Shown here one piece after another: positions 13,501 through 27,835 of a DNA stretch of 64,000 bases (positions within the stretch are counted from its first letter, which is position 1; every line of letters starts with the position of its first letter). Below the pieces are notes generated by a model that saw nothing but the letters and a program-made list of their open reading frames with translations, did no database searches and was not told the origin of the DNA. The position numbers were made by a program, and so were the translations under genes. Source of the stretch: Anthopleura xanthogrammica (Eukaryota; Cnidaria; Anthozoa; Actiniaria; Actiniidae); the NCBI GenBank assembly GCA_964019055.1, contig OZ025213.1:806001-870000 (forward strand), given 5' to 3'.

Positions 13501-16500
13501 CTATAGTCCATGCTTTTTGGTCCAAAATGGCCAAAAATCACCCATTTTGAGTGGTGAATAAATAATGCATATTTTTTCTAGGTGTGAAAAACACCTAAAA
13601 TCGATCAAAACCATGGGCTATAGTCCATGCTTTTTGGTCCAAAATGGCCAAAAATCACCCATTTTGAGTGGTGAATAAATAATGCATATTTTTTCTAGAG
13701 GTGTGAAAAACACCTAAAATCGATCAAAACCATGGGCTATAGTCCATGCTTTTTGGTCCAAAATGGCCAAAAATCACCCATTTTGAGTGGTGAATAAATA
13801 ATGCATATTTTTTCTAGAGGTGTGAAAAACACCTATAATCGATCAAAACCATGGGCTATAGTCCATGCTTTTTGGTCCAAAATGGCCAAAAATCACCCAT
13901 TTTGAGTGGTGAATAAATAATGTATATTTTTTCTAAGGGTGTGAAAAACACCTAAAAACGATCAAATCCATGGGCTATAGTCCATGCTTTTTGGTCCAAA
14001 ATGTCCAAAAATCACCCATTTTCAATTGTTCAAAAATAATGCATATTTTTTCTAGTTGTGAAAAACACCTAAAATCGATCAAAACCATGGGCTATAGTCC
14101 ATGCTTTTTGGTCCAAAATGGCCAAAAATCACCCATTTTGAGTGGTGAATAAATAATGCATATTTTTTCTAGGTGTGAAAAACACCTAAAATCGATCAAA
14201 ACCATGGGCTATAGTCCATGCTTTTTGGTCCAAAATGGCCAAAAATCACCCATTTTGAGTGGTGAATAAATAATGCATATTTTTTCTAGAGGTGTGAAAA
14301 ACACCTAAAATCGATCAAAACCATGGGCTATAGTCCATGCTTTTTGGTCCAAAATGGCCAAAAATCACCCATTTTGAGTGGTGAATAAATAATGCATATT
14401 TTTTCTAGAGGTGTGAAAAACACCTAAAATCGATCAAAACCATGGGCTATAGTCCATGCTTTTTGGTCCAAAATGGCCAAAAATCACACATTTTCAATTT
14501 TTCAAAAATAATGCATACTTTTTTCTAGAGGTGTGAAAAACACTTAAAATCGATCAAAACCATGGGCTATAGTCCATGCTTTTTGGTCCAAAATGGCCAA
14601 AAATCACCCATTTTGAGTGGTGAATAAATAATGCATATTTTTTCTAGGTGTGAAAAACACCTAAAATCGATCAAAACCATGGGCTATAGTCCATGCTTTT
14701 TGGTCCAAAATGGCCAAAAATCACCCATTTTGAGTGGTGAATAAATAATGCATATTTTTTCTAGAGGTGTGAAAAACACCTAAAATCGATCAAAACCATG
14801 GGCTATAGTCCATGCTTTTTGGTCCAAAATGGCCAAAAATCACCCATTTTGAGTGGTGAATAAATAATGCATATTTTTTCTAGAGGTGTGAAAAACACCT
14901 AAAATCGATCAAAACCATGGGCTATAGTCCATGCTTTTTGGTCCAAAATGGCCAAACATCACCCATTTTGAGTGGTGAATAAATAATGCATATTTTTTCT
15001 AGAGGTGTGAAAAACACCTAAAATCGATCAAAACCATGGGCTATAGTCCATGCTTTTTGGTCCAAAATGTCCAAAAATCACACATTTTGAGTGGTGAATA
15101 AATAATGCATATTTTTTCTAGAGGTGTGAAAAACACCTAAAATCGATCAAAACCATGGGCTATAGTCCATGCTTTTTGGTCCAAAATGGCCAAAAATCAC
15201 CCATTTTGAGTGGTGAATAAATAATGCATATTTTTTCTAGAGGTGTGAAAAACACCTAAAATCGATCAAAACCATGGGCTATAGTCCATGCTTTTTGGTC
15301 CAAAATGGCCAAACATCACCCATTTTGAGTGGTGAATAAATAATGCATATTTTTTCTAGAGGTGTGAAAAACACCTAAAATCGATCAAAACCATGGGCTA
15401 TAGTCCATGCTTTTTGGTCCAAAATGTCCAAAAATCACCCATTTTCAATTTTTCAAAAATAATGCATACTTTTTTCTAAAGGTGTGAAAAACACTTAAAA
15501 TCGATCAAAACCATGGGCTATAGTCCATGCTTTTTGGTCCAAAATGGCCAAAAATCACCCATTTTGAGTGGTGAATAAATAATGCACATTTTTTCTAGAG
15601 GTGTGAAAAACACCTAAAATCGATCAAAACCATGGGCTATAGTCCATGCTTTTTGGTCCAAAATGTCCAAAAATCACCCATTTTCAATTGTTCAAAAATA
15701 ATGCATATTTTTTCTAGGGGTGTGAAAAACACCTAAAATCGATCAAAACCATGGGCTATAGTCCATGCTTTTTGGTCCAAAATGGCCAAAAATCACCCAT
15801 TTTGAGTGGTGAATAAATAATGCATATTTTTTCTAGAGGTGTGAAAAACACCTAAAATCGATCAAAACCATGGGCTATAGTCCATGCTTTTTGGTCCAAA
15901 ATGGCCAAAAATCACCCATTTTGAGTGGTGAATAAATAATGCATATTTTTTCTAAGGGTGTGAAAAACACCTAAAAACGATCAAAACCATGGGCTATAGT
16001 CCATGCTTTTTGGTCCAAAATGTCCAAAAATTACCCATTTTCAATTGTTCAAAAATAATGCATATTTTTTCTAGTTGTGAAAAACACCTAAAATCGATCA
16101 AAACCATGGGCTATAGTCCATGCTTTTTGGTCCAAAATGGCCAAAAATCACCCATTTTGAGTGGTGAATAAATAATGCATATTTTTTCTAGGTGTGAAAA
16201 ACACCTAAAATCGATCAAAACCATGGGCTATAGTCCATGCTTTTTGGTCCAAAATGGCCAAAAATCACCCATTTTGAGTGGTGAATAAATAATGCATATT
16301 TTTTCTAGAGGTGTGAAAAACACCTAAAATCGATCAAAACCATGGGCTATAGTCCATGCTTTTTGGTCCAAAATGGCCAAAAATCACCCATTTTGAGTGG
16401 TGAATAAATAATGCATATTTTTTCTAGAGGTGTGAAAAACACCTATAATCGATCAAAACCATGGGCTATAGTCCATGCTTTTTGGTCCAAAATGGCCAAA

Positions 16501-19500
16501 AATCACCCATTTTGAGTGGTGAATAAATAATGTATATTTTTTCTAAGGGTGTGAAAAACACCTAAAAACGATCAAATCCATGGGCTATAGTCCATGCTTT
16601 TTGGTCCAAAATGTCCAAAAATCACCCATTTTCAATTGTTCAAAAATAATGCATATTTTTTCTAGTTGTGAAAAACACCTAAAATCGATCAAAACCATGG
16701 GCTATAGTCCATGCTTTTTGGTCCAAAATGGCCAAAAATCACCCATTTTGAGTGGTGAATAAATAATGCATATTTTTTCTAGGTGTGAAAAACACCTAAA
16801 ATCGATCAAAACCATGGGCTATAGTCCATGCTTTTTGGTCCAAAATGGCCAAAAATCACCCATTTTGAGTGGTGAATAAATAATGCATATTTTTTCTAGA
16901 GGTGTGAAAAACACCTAAAATCGATCAAAACCATGGGCTATAGTCCATGCTTTTTGGTCCAAAATGGCCAAAAATCACCCATTTTGAGTGGTGAATAAAT
17001 AATGCATATTTTTTCTAGAGGTGTGAAAAACACCTAAAATCGATCAAAACCATGGGCTATAGTCCATGCTTTTTGGTCCAAAATGGCCAAAAATCACACA
17101 TTTTCAATTTTTCAAAAATAATGCATACTTTTTTCTAGAGGTGTGAAAAACACTTAAAATCGATCAAAACCATGGGCTATAGTCCATGCTTTTTGGTCCA
17201 AAATGGCCAAAAATCACCCATTTTGAGTGGTGAATAAATAATGCATATTTTTTCTAGGTGTGAAAAACACCTAAAATCGATCAAAACCATGGGCTATAGT
17301 CCATGCTTTTTGGTCCAAAATGGCCAAAAATCACCCATTTTGAGTGGTGAATAAATAATGCATATTTTTTCTAGAGGTGTGAAAAACACCTAAAATCGAT
17401 CAAAACCATGGGCTATAGTCCATGCTTTTTGGTCCAAAATGGCCAAAAATCACCCATTTTGAGTGGTGAATAAATAATGCATATTTTTTCTAGAGGTGTG
17501 AAAAACACCTAAAATCGATCAAAACCATGGGCTATAGTCCATGCTTTTTGGTCCAAAATGGCCAAACATCACCCATTTTGAGTGGTGAATAAATAATGCA
17601 TATTTTTTCTAGAGGTGTGAAAAACACCTAAAATCGATCAAAACCATGGGCTATAGTCCATGCTTTTTGGTCCAAAATGTCCAAAAATCACACATTTTCA
17701 ATTTTTCAAAAATAATGCATACTTTTTTCTAGAGGTGTGAAAAACACTTAAAATCGATCAAAACCATGGGCTATAGTCCATGCTTTTTGGTCCAAAATGG
17801 CCAAAAATCACCCATTTTGAGTGGTGAATAAATAATGCACATTTTTTCTAGAGGTGTGAAAAACACCTAAAATCGATCAAAACCATGGGCTATAGTCCAT
17901 GCTTTTTGGTCCAAAATGTCCAAAAATCACCCATTTTCAATTGTTCAAAAATAATGCATATTTTTTCTAGGGGTGTGAAAAACACCTAAAATCGATCAAA
18001 ACCATGGGCTATAGTCCATGCTTTTTGGTCCAAAATGGCCAAAAATCACCCATTTTGAGTGGTGAATAAATAATGCATATTTTTTCTAGAGGTGTGAAAA
18101 ACACCTAAAATCGATCAAAACCATGGGCTATAGTCCATGCTTTTTGGTCCAAAATGGCCAAAAATCACCCATTTTGAGTGGTGAATAAATAATGCACATT
18201 TTTTCTAAGGGTGTGAAAAACACCTAAAATCGATCAAAACCATGGGCTATAGTCCATGCTTTTTGGTCCAAAATGGCCAAAAATCACCCATTTTGAGTGG
18301 TGAATAAATAATGCATATTTTTTCTAGGTGTGAAAAACACCTAAAATCGATCAAAACCATGGGCTATAGTCCATGCTTTTTGGTCCAAAATGGCCAAAAA
18401 TCACCCATTTTGAGTGGTGAATAAATAATGCATATTTTTTCTAGAGGTGTGAAAAACACCTAAAATCGATCAAAACCATGGGCTATAGTCCATGCTTTTT
18501 GGTCCAAAATGTCCAAAAATCACCCATTTTCAATTGTTCAAAAATAATGCATATTTTTTCTAGGGGTGTGAAAAACACCTAAAATCGATCAAAACCATGG
18601 GCTATAGTCCATGCTTTTTGGTCCAAAATGTCCAAAAATCACCCATTTTCAATTGTTCAAAAATAATGCATATTTTTTCTAGGGGTGTGAAAAACACCTA
18701 AAATCGATCAAAACCATGGGCTATAGTCCATGCTTTTTGGTCCAAAATGGCCAAAAATCACCCATTTTGAGTGGTGAATAAATAATGCATATTTTTTCTA
18801 GAGGTGTGAAAAACACCTAAAATCGATCAAAACCATGGGCTATAGTCCATGCTTTTTGGTCCAAAATGGCCAAAAATCACCCATTTTGAGTGGTGAATAA
18901 ATAATGCATATTTTTTCTAAGGGTGTGAAAAACACCTAAAAACGATCAAAACCATGGGCTATAGTCCATGCTTTTTGGTCCAAAATGTCCAAAAATTACC
19001 CATTTTCAATTGTTCAAAAATAATGCATATTTTTTCTAGTTGTGAAAAACACCTAAAATCGATCAAAACCATGGGCTATAGTCCATGCTTTTTGGTCCAA
19101 AATGGCCAAAAATCACCCATTTTGAGTGGTGAATAAATAATGCATATTTTTTCTAGGTGTGAAAAACACCTAAAATCGATCAAAACCATGGGCTATAGTC
19201 CATGCTTTTTGGTCCAAAATGGCCAAAAATCACCCATTTTGAGTGGTGAATAAATAATGCATATTTTTTCTAGAGGTGTGAAAAACACCTAAAATCGATC
19301 AAAACCATGGGCTATAGTCCATGCTTTTTGGTCCAAAATGGCCAAAAATCACCCATTTTGAGTGGTGAATAAATAATGCATATTTTTTCTAGAGGTGTGA
19401 AAAACACCTATAATCGATCAAAACCATGGGCTATAGTCCATGCTTTTTGGTCCAAAATGGCCAAAAATCACCCATTTTGAGTGGTGAATAAATAATGCAT

Positions 19501-22500
19501 ATTTTTTCTAAGGGTGTGAAAAACACCTAAAATCGATCAAATCCATGGGCTATAGTCCATGCTTTTTGGTCCAAAATGTCCAAAAATCACCCATTTTCAA
19601 TTGTTCAAAAATAATGCATATTTTTTCTAGTTGTGAAAAACACCTAAAATCGATCAAAACCATGGGCTATAGTCCATGCTTTTTGGTCCAAAATGGCCAA
19701 AAATCACCCATTTTGAGTGGTGAATAAATAATGCATATTTTTTCTAGGTGTGAAAAACACCTAAAATCGATCAAAACCATGGGCTATAGTCCATGCTTTT
19801 TGGTCCAAAATGGCCAAAAATCACCCATTTTGAGTGGTGAATAAATAATGCATATTTTTTCTAGAGGTGTGAAAAACACCTAAAATCGATCAAAACCATG
19901 GGCTATAGTCCATGCTTTTTGGTCCAAAATGGCCAAAAATCACCCATTTTGAGTGGTGAATAAATAATGCATATTTTTTCTAGAGGTGTGAAAAACACCT
20001 AAAATCGATCAAAACCATGGGCTATAGTCCATGCTTTTTGGTCCAAAATGGCCAAACATCACCCATTTTGAGTGGTGAATAAATAATGCATATTTTTTCT
20101 AGAGGTGTGAAAAACACCTAAAATCGATCAAAACCATGGGCTATAGTCCATGCTTTTTGGTCCAAAATGGCCAAAAATCACCCATTTTGAGTGGTGAATA
20201 AATAATGCATATTTTTTCTAGAGGTGTGAAAAACACCTAAAATCGATCAAAACCATGGGCTATAGTCCATGCTTTTTGGTCCAAAATGGCCAAACATCAC
20301 CCATTTTGAGTGGTGAATAAATAATGCATATTTTTTCTAGAGGTGTGAAAAACACCTAAAATCGATCAAAACCATGGGCTATAGTCCATGCTTTTTGGTC
20401 CAAAATGTCCAAAAATCACCCATTTTCAATTGTTCAAAAATAATGCATATTTTTTCTAGGGGTGTGAAAAACACCTAAAATCGATCAAAACCATGGGCTA
20501 TAGTCCATGCTTTTTGGTCCAAAATGGCCAAAAATCACCCATTTTGAGTGGTGAATAAATAATGCATATTTTTTCTAGAGGTGTGAAAAACACCTAAAAT
20601 CGATCAAAACCATGGGCTATAGTCCATGCTTTTTGGTCCAAAATGGCCAAAAATCACCCATTTTGAGTGGTGAATAAATAATGCATATTTTTTCTAAGGG
20701 TGTGAAAAACACCTAAAAACGATCAAAACCATGGGCTATAGTCCATGCTTTTTGGTCCAAAATGTCCAAAAATTACCCATTTTCAATTGTTCAAAAATAA
20801 TGCATATTTTTTCTAGTTGTGAAAAACACCTAAAATCGATCAAAACCATGGGCTATAGTCCATGCTTTTTGGTCCAAAATGGCCAAAAATCACCCATTTT
20901 GAGTGGTGAATAAATAATGCATATTTTTTCTAGGTGTGAAAAACACCTAAAATCGATCAAAACCATGGGCTATAGTCCATGCTTTTTGGTCCAAAATGGC
21001 CAAAAATCACCCATTTTGAGTGGTGAATAAATAATGCATATTTTTTCTAGAGGTGTGAAAAACACCTAAAATCGATCAAAACCATGGGCTATAGTCCATG
21101 CTTTTTGGTCCAAAATGGCCAAAAATCACCCATTTTGAGTGGTGAATAAATAATGCATATTTTTTCTAGAGGTGTGAAAAACACCTATAATCGATCAAAA
21201 CCATGGGCTATAGTCCATGCTTTTTGGTCCAAAATGGCCAAAAATCACCCATTTTGAGTGGTGAATAAATAATGCATATTTTTTCTAAGGGTGTGAAAAA
21301 CACCTAAAAACGATCAAATCCATGGGCTATAGTCCATGCTTTTTGGTCCAAAATGTCCAAAAATCACCCATTTTCAATTGTTCAAAAATAATGCATATTT
21401 TTTCTAGTTGTGAAAAACACCTAAAATCGATCAAAACCATGGGCTATAGTCCATGCTTTTTGGTCCAAAATGGCCAAAAATCACCCATTTTGAGTGGTGA
21501 ATAAATAATGCATATTTTTTCTAGGTGTGAAAAACACCTAAAATCGATCAAAACCATGGGCTATAGTCCATGCTTTTTGGTCCAAAATGGCCAAAAATCA
21601 CCCATTTTGAGTGGTGAATAAATAATGCATATTTTTTCTAGAGGTGTGAAAAACACCTAAAATCGATCAAAACCATGGGCTATAGTCCATGCTTTTTGGT
21701 CCAAAATGGCCAAAAATCACCCATTTTGAGTGGTGAATAAATAATGCATATTTTTTCTAGAGGTGTGAAAAACACCTAAAATCGATCAAAACCATGGGCT
21801 ATAGTCCATGCTTTTTGGTCCAAAATGGCCAAAAATCACACATTTTCAATTTTTCAAAAATAATGCATACTTTTTTCTAGAGGTGTGAAAAACACTTAAA
21901 ATCGATCAAAACCATGGGCTATAGTCCATGCTTTTTGGTCCAAAATGGCCAAAAATCACCCATTTTGAGTGGTGAATAAATAATGCATATTTTTTCTAGG
22001 TGTGAAAAACACCTAAAATCGATCAAAACCATGGGCTATAGTCCATGCTTTTTGGTCCAAAATGGCCAAAAATCACCCATTTTGAGTGGTGAATAAATAA
22101 TGCATATTTTTTCTAGAGGTGTGAAAAACACCTAAAATCGATCAAAACCATGGGCTATAGTCCATGCTTTTTGGTCCAAAATGGCCAAAAATCACCCATT
22201 TTGAGTGGTGAATAAATAATGCATATTTTTTCTAGAGGTGTGAAAAACACCTAAAATCGATCAAAACCATGGGCTATAGTCCATGCTTTTTGGTCCAAAA
22301 TGGCCAAACATCACCCATTTTGAGTGGTGAATAAATAATGCATATTTTTTCTAGAGGTGTGAAAAACACCTAAAATCGATCAAAACCATGGGCTATAGTC
22401 CATGCTTTTTGGTCCAAAATGTCCAAAAATCACACATTTTCAATTTTTCAAAAATAATGCATACTTTTTTCTAGAGGTGTGAAAAACACTTAAAATCGAT

Positions 22501-25500
22501 CAAAACCATGGGCTATAGTCCATGCTTTTTGGTCCAAAATGGCCAAAAATCACCCATTTTGAGTGGTGAATAAATAATGCACATTTTTTCTAGAGGTGTG
22601 AAAAACACCTAAAATCGATCAAAACCATGGGCTATAGTCCATGCTTTTTGGTCCAAAATGTCCAAAAATCACCCATTTTCAATTGTTCAAAAATAATGCA
22701 TATTTTTTCTAGGGGTGTGAAAAACACCTAAAATCGATCAAAACCATGGGCTATAGTCCATGCTTTTTGGTCCAAAATGGCCAAAAATCACCCATTTTGA
22801 GTGGTGAATAAATAATGCATATTTTTTCTAGAGGTGTGAAAAACACCTAAAATCGATCAAAACCATGGGCTATAGTCCATGCTTTTTGGTCCAAAATGGC
22901 CAAAAATCACCCATTTTGAGTGGTGAATAAATAATGCACATTTTTTCTAAGGGTGTGAAAAACACCTAAAATCGATCAAAACCATGGGCTATAGTCCATG
23001 CTTTTTGGTCCAAAATGGCCAAAAATCACCCATTTTGAGTGGTGAATAAATAATGCATATTTTTTCTAGGTGTGAAAAACACCTAAAATCGATCAAAACC
23101 ATGGGCTATAGTCCATGCTTTTTGGTCCAAAATGGCCAAAAATCACCCATTTTGAGTGGTGAATAAATAATGCATATTTTTTCTAGAGGTGTGAAAAACA
23201 CCTAAAATCGATCAAAACCATGGGCTATAGTCCATGCTTTTTGGTCCAAAATGGCCAAAAATCACCCATTTTGAGTGGTGAATAAATAATGCATATTTTT
23301 TCTAGAGGTGTGAAAAACACCTAAAATCGATCAAAACCATGGGCTATAGTCCATGCTTTTTGGTCCAAAATGGCCAAACATCACCCATTTTGAGTGGTGA
23401 ATAAATAATGCATATTTTTTCTAGAGGTGTGAAAAACACCTAAAATCGATCAAAACCATGGGCTATAGTCCATGCTTTTTGGTCCAAAATGTCCAAAAAT
23501 CACCCATTTTCAATTTTTCAAAAATAATGCATACTTTTTTCTAAAGGTGTGAAAAACACTTAAAATCGATCAAAACCATGGGCTATAGTCCATGCTTTTT
23601 GGTCCAAAATGGCCAAAAATCACCCATTTTGAGTGGTGAATAAATAATGCACATTTTTTCTAGAGGTGTGAAAAACACCTAAAATCGATCAAAACCATGG
23701 GCTATAGTCCATGCTTTTTGGTCCAAAATGTCCAAAAATCACCCATTTTCAATTGTTCAAAAATAATGCATATTTTTTCTAGGGGTGTGAAAAACACCTA
23801 AAATCGATCAAAACCATGGGCTATAGTCCATGCTTTTTGGTCCAAAATGGCCAAAAATCACCCATTTTGAGTGGTGAATAAATAATGCATATTTTTTCTA
23901 GAGGTGTGAAAAACACCTAAAATCGATCAAAACCATGGGCTATAGTCCATGCTTTTTGGTCCAAAATGGCCAAAAATCACCCATTTTGAGTGGTGAATAA
24001 ATAATGCATATTTTTTCTAAGGGTGTGAAAAACACCTAAAAACGATCAAAACCATGGGCTATAGTCCATGCTTTTTGGTCCAAAATGTCCAAAAATTACC
24101 CATTTTCAATTGTTCAAAAATAATGCATATTTTTTCTAGTTGTGAAAAACACCTAAAATCGATCAAAACCATGGGCTATAGTCCATGCTTTTTGGTCCAA
24201 AATGGCCAAAAATCACCCATTTTGAGTGGTGAATAAATAATGCATATTTTTTCTAGGTGTGAAAAACACCTAAAATCGATCAAAACCATGGGCTATAGTC
24301 CATGCTTTTTGGTCCAAAATGGCCAAAAATCACCCATTTTGAGTGGTGAATAAATAATGCATATTTTTTCTAGAGGTGTGAAAAACACCTTAAATCGATC
24401 AAAACCATGGGCTATAGTCCATGCTTTTTGGTCCAAAATGGCCAAAAATCACCCATTTTGAGTGGTGAATAAATAATGCATATTTTTTCTAGAGGTGTGA
24501 AAAACACCTATAATCGATCAAAACCATGGGCTATAGTCCATGCTTTTTGGTCCAAAATGGCCAAAAATCACCCATTTTGAGTGGTGAATAAATAATGCAT
24601 ATTTTTTCTAAGGGTGTGAAAAACACCTAAAAACGATCAAATCCATGGGCTATAGTCCATGCTTTTTGGTCCAAAATGTCCAAAAATCACCCATTTTCAA
24701 TTGTTCAAAAATAATGCATATTTTTTCTAGTTGTGAAAAACACCTAAAATCGATCAAAACCATGGGCTATAGTCCATGCTTTTTGGTCCAAAATGGCCAA
24801 AAATCACCCATTTTGAGTGGTGAATAAATAATGCATATTTTTTCTAGGTGTGAAAAACACCTAAAATCGATCAAAACCATGGGCTATAGTCCATGCTTTT
24901 TGGTCCAAAATGGCCAAAAATCACCCATTTTGAGTGGTGAATAAATAATGCATATTTTTTCTAGAGGTGTGAAAAACACCTAAAATCGATCAAAACCATG
25001 GGCTATAGTCCATGCTTTTTGGTCCAAAATGGCCAAAAATCACCCATTTTGAGTGGTGAATAAATAATGCATATTTTTTCTAGAGGTGTGAAAAACACCT
25101 AAAATCGATCAAAACCATGGGCTATAGTCCATGCTTTTTGGTCCAAAATGGCCAAACATCACCCATTTTGAGTGGTGAATAAATAATGCATATTTTTTCT
25201 AGAGGTGTGAAAAACACCTAAAATCGATCAAAACCATGGGCTATAGTCCATGCTTTTTGGTCCAAAATGTCCAAAAATCACACATTTTCAATTTTTCAAA
25301 AATAATGCATACTTTTTTCTAGAGGTGTGAAAAACACTTAAAATCGATCAAAACCATGGGCTATAGTCCATGCTTTTTGGTCCAAAATGGCCAAAAATCA
25401 CCCATTTTGAGTGGTGAATAAATAATGCACATTTTTTCTAGAGGTGTGAAAAACACCTAAAATCGATCAAAACCATGGGCTATAGTCCATGCTTTTTGGT

Positions 25501-27430
25501 CCAAAATGTCCAAAAATCACCCATTTTCAATTGTTCAAAAATAATGCATATTTTTTCTAGGGGTGTGAAAAACACCTAAAATCGATCAAAACCATGGGCT
25601 ATAGTCCATGCTTTTTGGTCCAAAATGGCCAAAAATCACCCATTTTGAGTGGTGAATAAATAATGCATATTTTTTCTAGAGGTGTGAAAAACACCTAAAA
25701 TCGATCAAAACCATGGGCTATAGTCCATGCTTTTTGGTCCAAAATGGCCAAAAATCACCCATTTTGAGTGGTGAATAAATAATGCATATTTTTTCTAAGG
25801 GTGTGAAAAACACCTAAAAACGATCAAAACCATGGGCTATAGTCCATGCTTTTTGGTCCAAAATGTCCAAAAATCACCCATTTTCAATTGTTCAAAAATA
25901 ATGCATATTTTTTCTAGTTGTGAAAAACACCTAAAATCGATCAAAACCATGGGCTATAGTCCATGCTTTTTGGTCCAAAATGGCCAAAAATCACCCATTT
26001 TGAGTGGTGAATAAATAATGCATATTTTTTCTAGGTGTGAAAAACACCTAAAATCGATCAAAACCATGGGCTATAGTCCATGCTTTTTGGTCCAAAATGG
26101 CCAAAAATCACCCATTTTGAGTGGTGAATAAATAATGCATATTTTTTCTAGGGGTGTGAAAAACACCTAAAATCGATCAAAACCATGGGCTATAGTCCAT
26201 GCTTTTTGGTCCAAAATGGCCAAAAATCACCCATTTTGAGTGGTGAATAAATAATGCATATTTTTTCTAGAGGTGTGAAAAACACCTAAAATCGATCAAA
26301 ACCATGGGCTATAGTCCATGCTTTTTGGTCCAAAATGGCCAAAAATCACCCATTTTGAGTGGTGAATAAATAATGCATATTTTTTCTAGAGGTGTGAAAA
26401 ACACCTAAAATCGATCAAAACCATGGGCTATAGTCCATGCTTTTTGGTCCAAAATGTCCAAAAATCACCCATTTTCAATTGTTCAAAAATAATGCATACT
26501 TTTTTCTAGAGGTGTGAAAAACACTTAAAATCGATCAAAACCATGGGCTATAGTCCATGCTTTTTGGTCTAAAATGGCCAAAAATCACCCATTTTGAGTG
26601 GTGAATAAATAATGCATATTTTTTCTAGGGGTGTGAAAAACACCTAAAATCGATCAAAACCATGGGCTATAGTCCATGCTTTTTGGTCCAAAATGGCCAA
26701 ACATCACCCATTTTGAGTGGTGAATAAATAATGCATATTTTTTCTAGAGGTGTGAAAAACACCTAAAATCGATCAAAACCATGGGCTATAGTCCATGCTT
26801 TTTGGTCCAAAATGGCCAAAAATCACCCATTTTGAGTGGTGAATAAATAATGCATATTTTTTCTAGAGGTGTGAAAAACACCTAAAATCGATCAAAACCA
26901 TGGGCTATAGTCCATGCTTTTTGGTCCAAAATGGCCAAAAATCACCCATTTTGAGTGGTGAATAAATAATGCATATTTTTTCTAGGGGTGTGAAAAACAC
27001 CTAAAATCGATCAAAACCATGGGCTATAGTCCATGCTTTTTGGTCCAAAATGGCCAAAAATCACCCATTTTGAGTGGTGAATAAATAATGCATATTTTTT
27101 CTAGAGGTGTGAAAAACACCTAAAATCGATCAAAACCATGGGCTATAGTCCATGCTTTTTGGTCCAAAATGGCCAAAAATCACCCATTTTGAGTGGTGAA
27201 TAAATAATGCATATTTTTTCTAGGGGTGTGAAAAACACCTAAAATCGATCAAAACCATGGGCTATAGTCCATGCTTTTTGGTCCAAAATGGCCAAAAATC
27301 ACCCATTTTGAGTGGTGAATAAATAATGCATATTTTTTCTAGAGGTGTGAAAAACACCTAAAATCGATCAAAACCATGGGCTATAGTCCATGCTCTTTGG
27401 ACGAAAATGTCCAAAAATCACCCATTTTGA
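7511..27430 (+). repeat. Satellite DNA array, about 119-bp monomer, about 167 copies
   Basis: This is 19.9 kb of head-to-tail monomers, each about 119 bp, with variants shortened to about 113-118 bp. The spacing of the CCATGGGCTATAG motif gives the period (for example 8032, 8151, 8270). Each monomer holds CCATGGGCTATAGTCCATG, a TTTTGGTCCAAAA dyad, an A-rich stretch, ATGCATATTTTTTCTAG, a hairpin AGGTGTGAAAAACACCT, and ATCGATC. Two main kinds exist: one with GAGTGGTGAATAAATAATG after ATGGCC, the other with CAATTGTTCAAAAATAATG after ATGTCC. Monomers with ATTACCC, CTAGTTGTG, CACACATT, AATGCACATT or CTAAGGGTG recur at set distances, which shows higher-order amplification. The many 60-residue open frames inside it are a by-product of the repeat. 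No gene or transposon interrupts the array. Confidence 0.97.
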
Positions 27431-27702
27431 ATCCATTTTTAAAATAGAGGATAGTACATTGGAGCGCAGAGATCTGAATGTTATCTTTTAGTGGTGAAAA
27501 GATATCTCACTGTTTTTGACAGGAGTATTTAAAATTTTTATCTCTTAGTTACCATGTAATATCCTTTTTCTTATAATTATCAATGAATAAAGAAAAGAAA
27601 GCTTTTTTCTGCTATAAAATTATGTAACCATAGTGATGATATTTTCATTTGTGAAAATATGAAATTTTTTCAGATAAAGAAATATAGGTTATCATATATA
27701 AG

Positions 27703-27835
27703 AATATTGTATATTTTTTCAAAAGTTGTGAAAAATACGCAAAATTGATTAAAACCATGGATTGGATGAAGAAAAATGTGGAAAATGGCCAAAGTCTATC
27801 AAAACTATGAGCTATAGTCCATTGTTTTTTCCAAA
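27703..27835 (+). repeat. Decayed relic of the satellite
   Basis: About 270 bp past the array end, the sequence again reads like satellite with many changes: GTATATTTTTTCAAAAG, GTGAAAAATACGC, AAAATTGATTAAAACCATGG, AAAATGGCCAAAG and GAGCTATAGTCCATTG in the same order as in a monomer. It covers a little over one monomer and holds part of a second. Confidence 0.7.

Noticed and set aside
7916..26014. Seventeen or so near-identical 60-residue open frames (MGYSPCFLVQN...)
   Set aside because: They arise where one satellite monomer runs into the next in a chance open phase. The monomer length is not a multiple of three and no start context, splice sites or domain supports translation.
7511..27430. 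CRISPR-like repeat array
   Set aside because: There are no unique spacers. Whole monomers repeat head to tail, and the genome is animal.
7511..27430. Hammerhead ribozyme satellite
   Set aside because: I found no CTGATGA core paired with a GAAA core in the monomer, so the dyads do not form that ribozyme.
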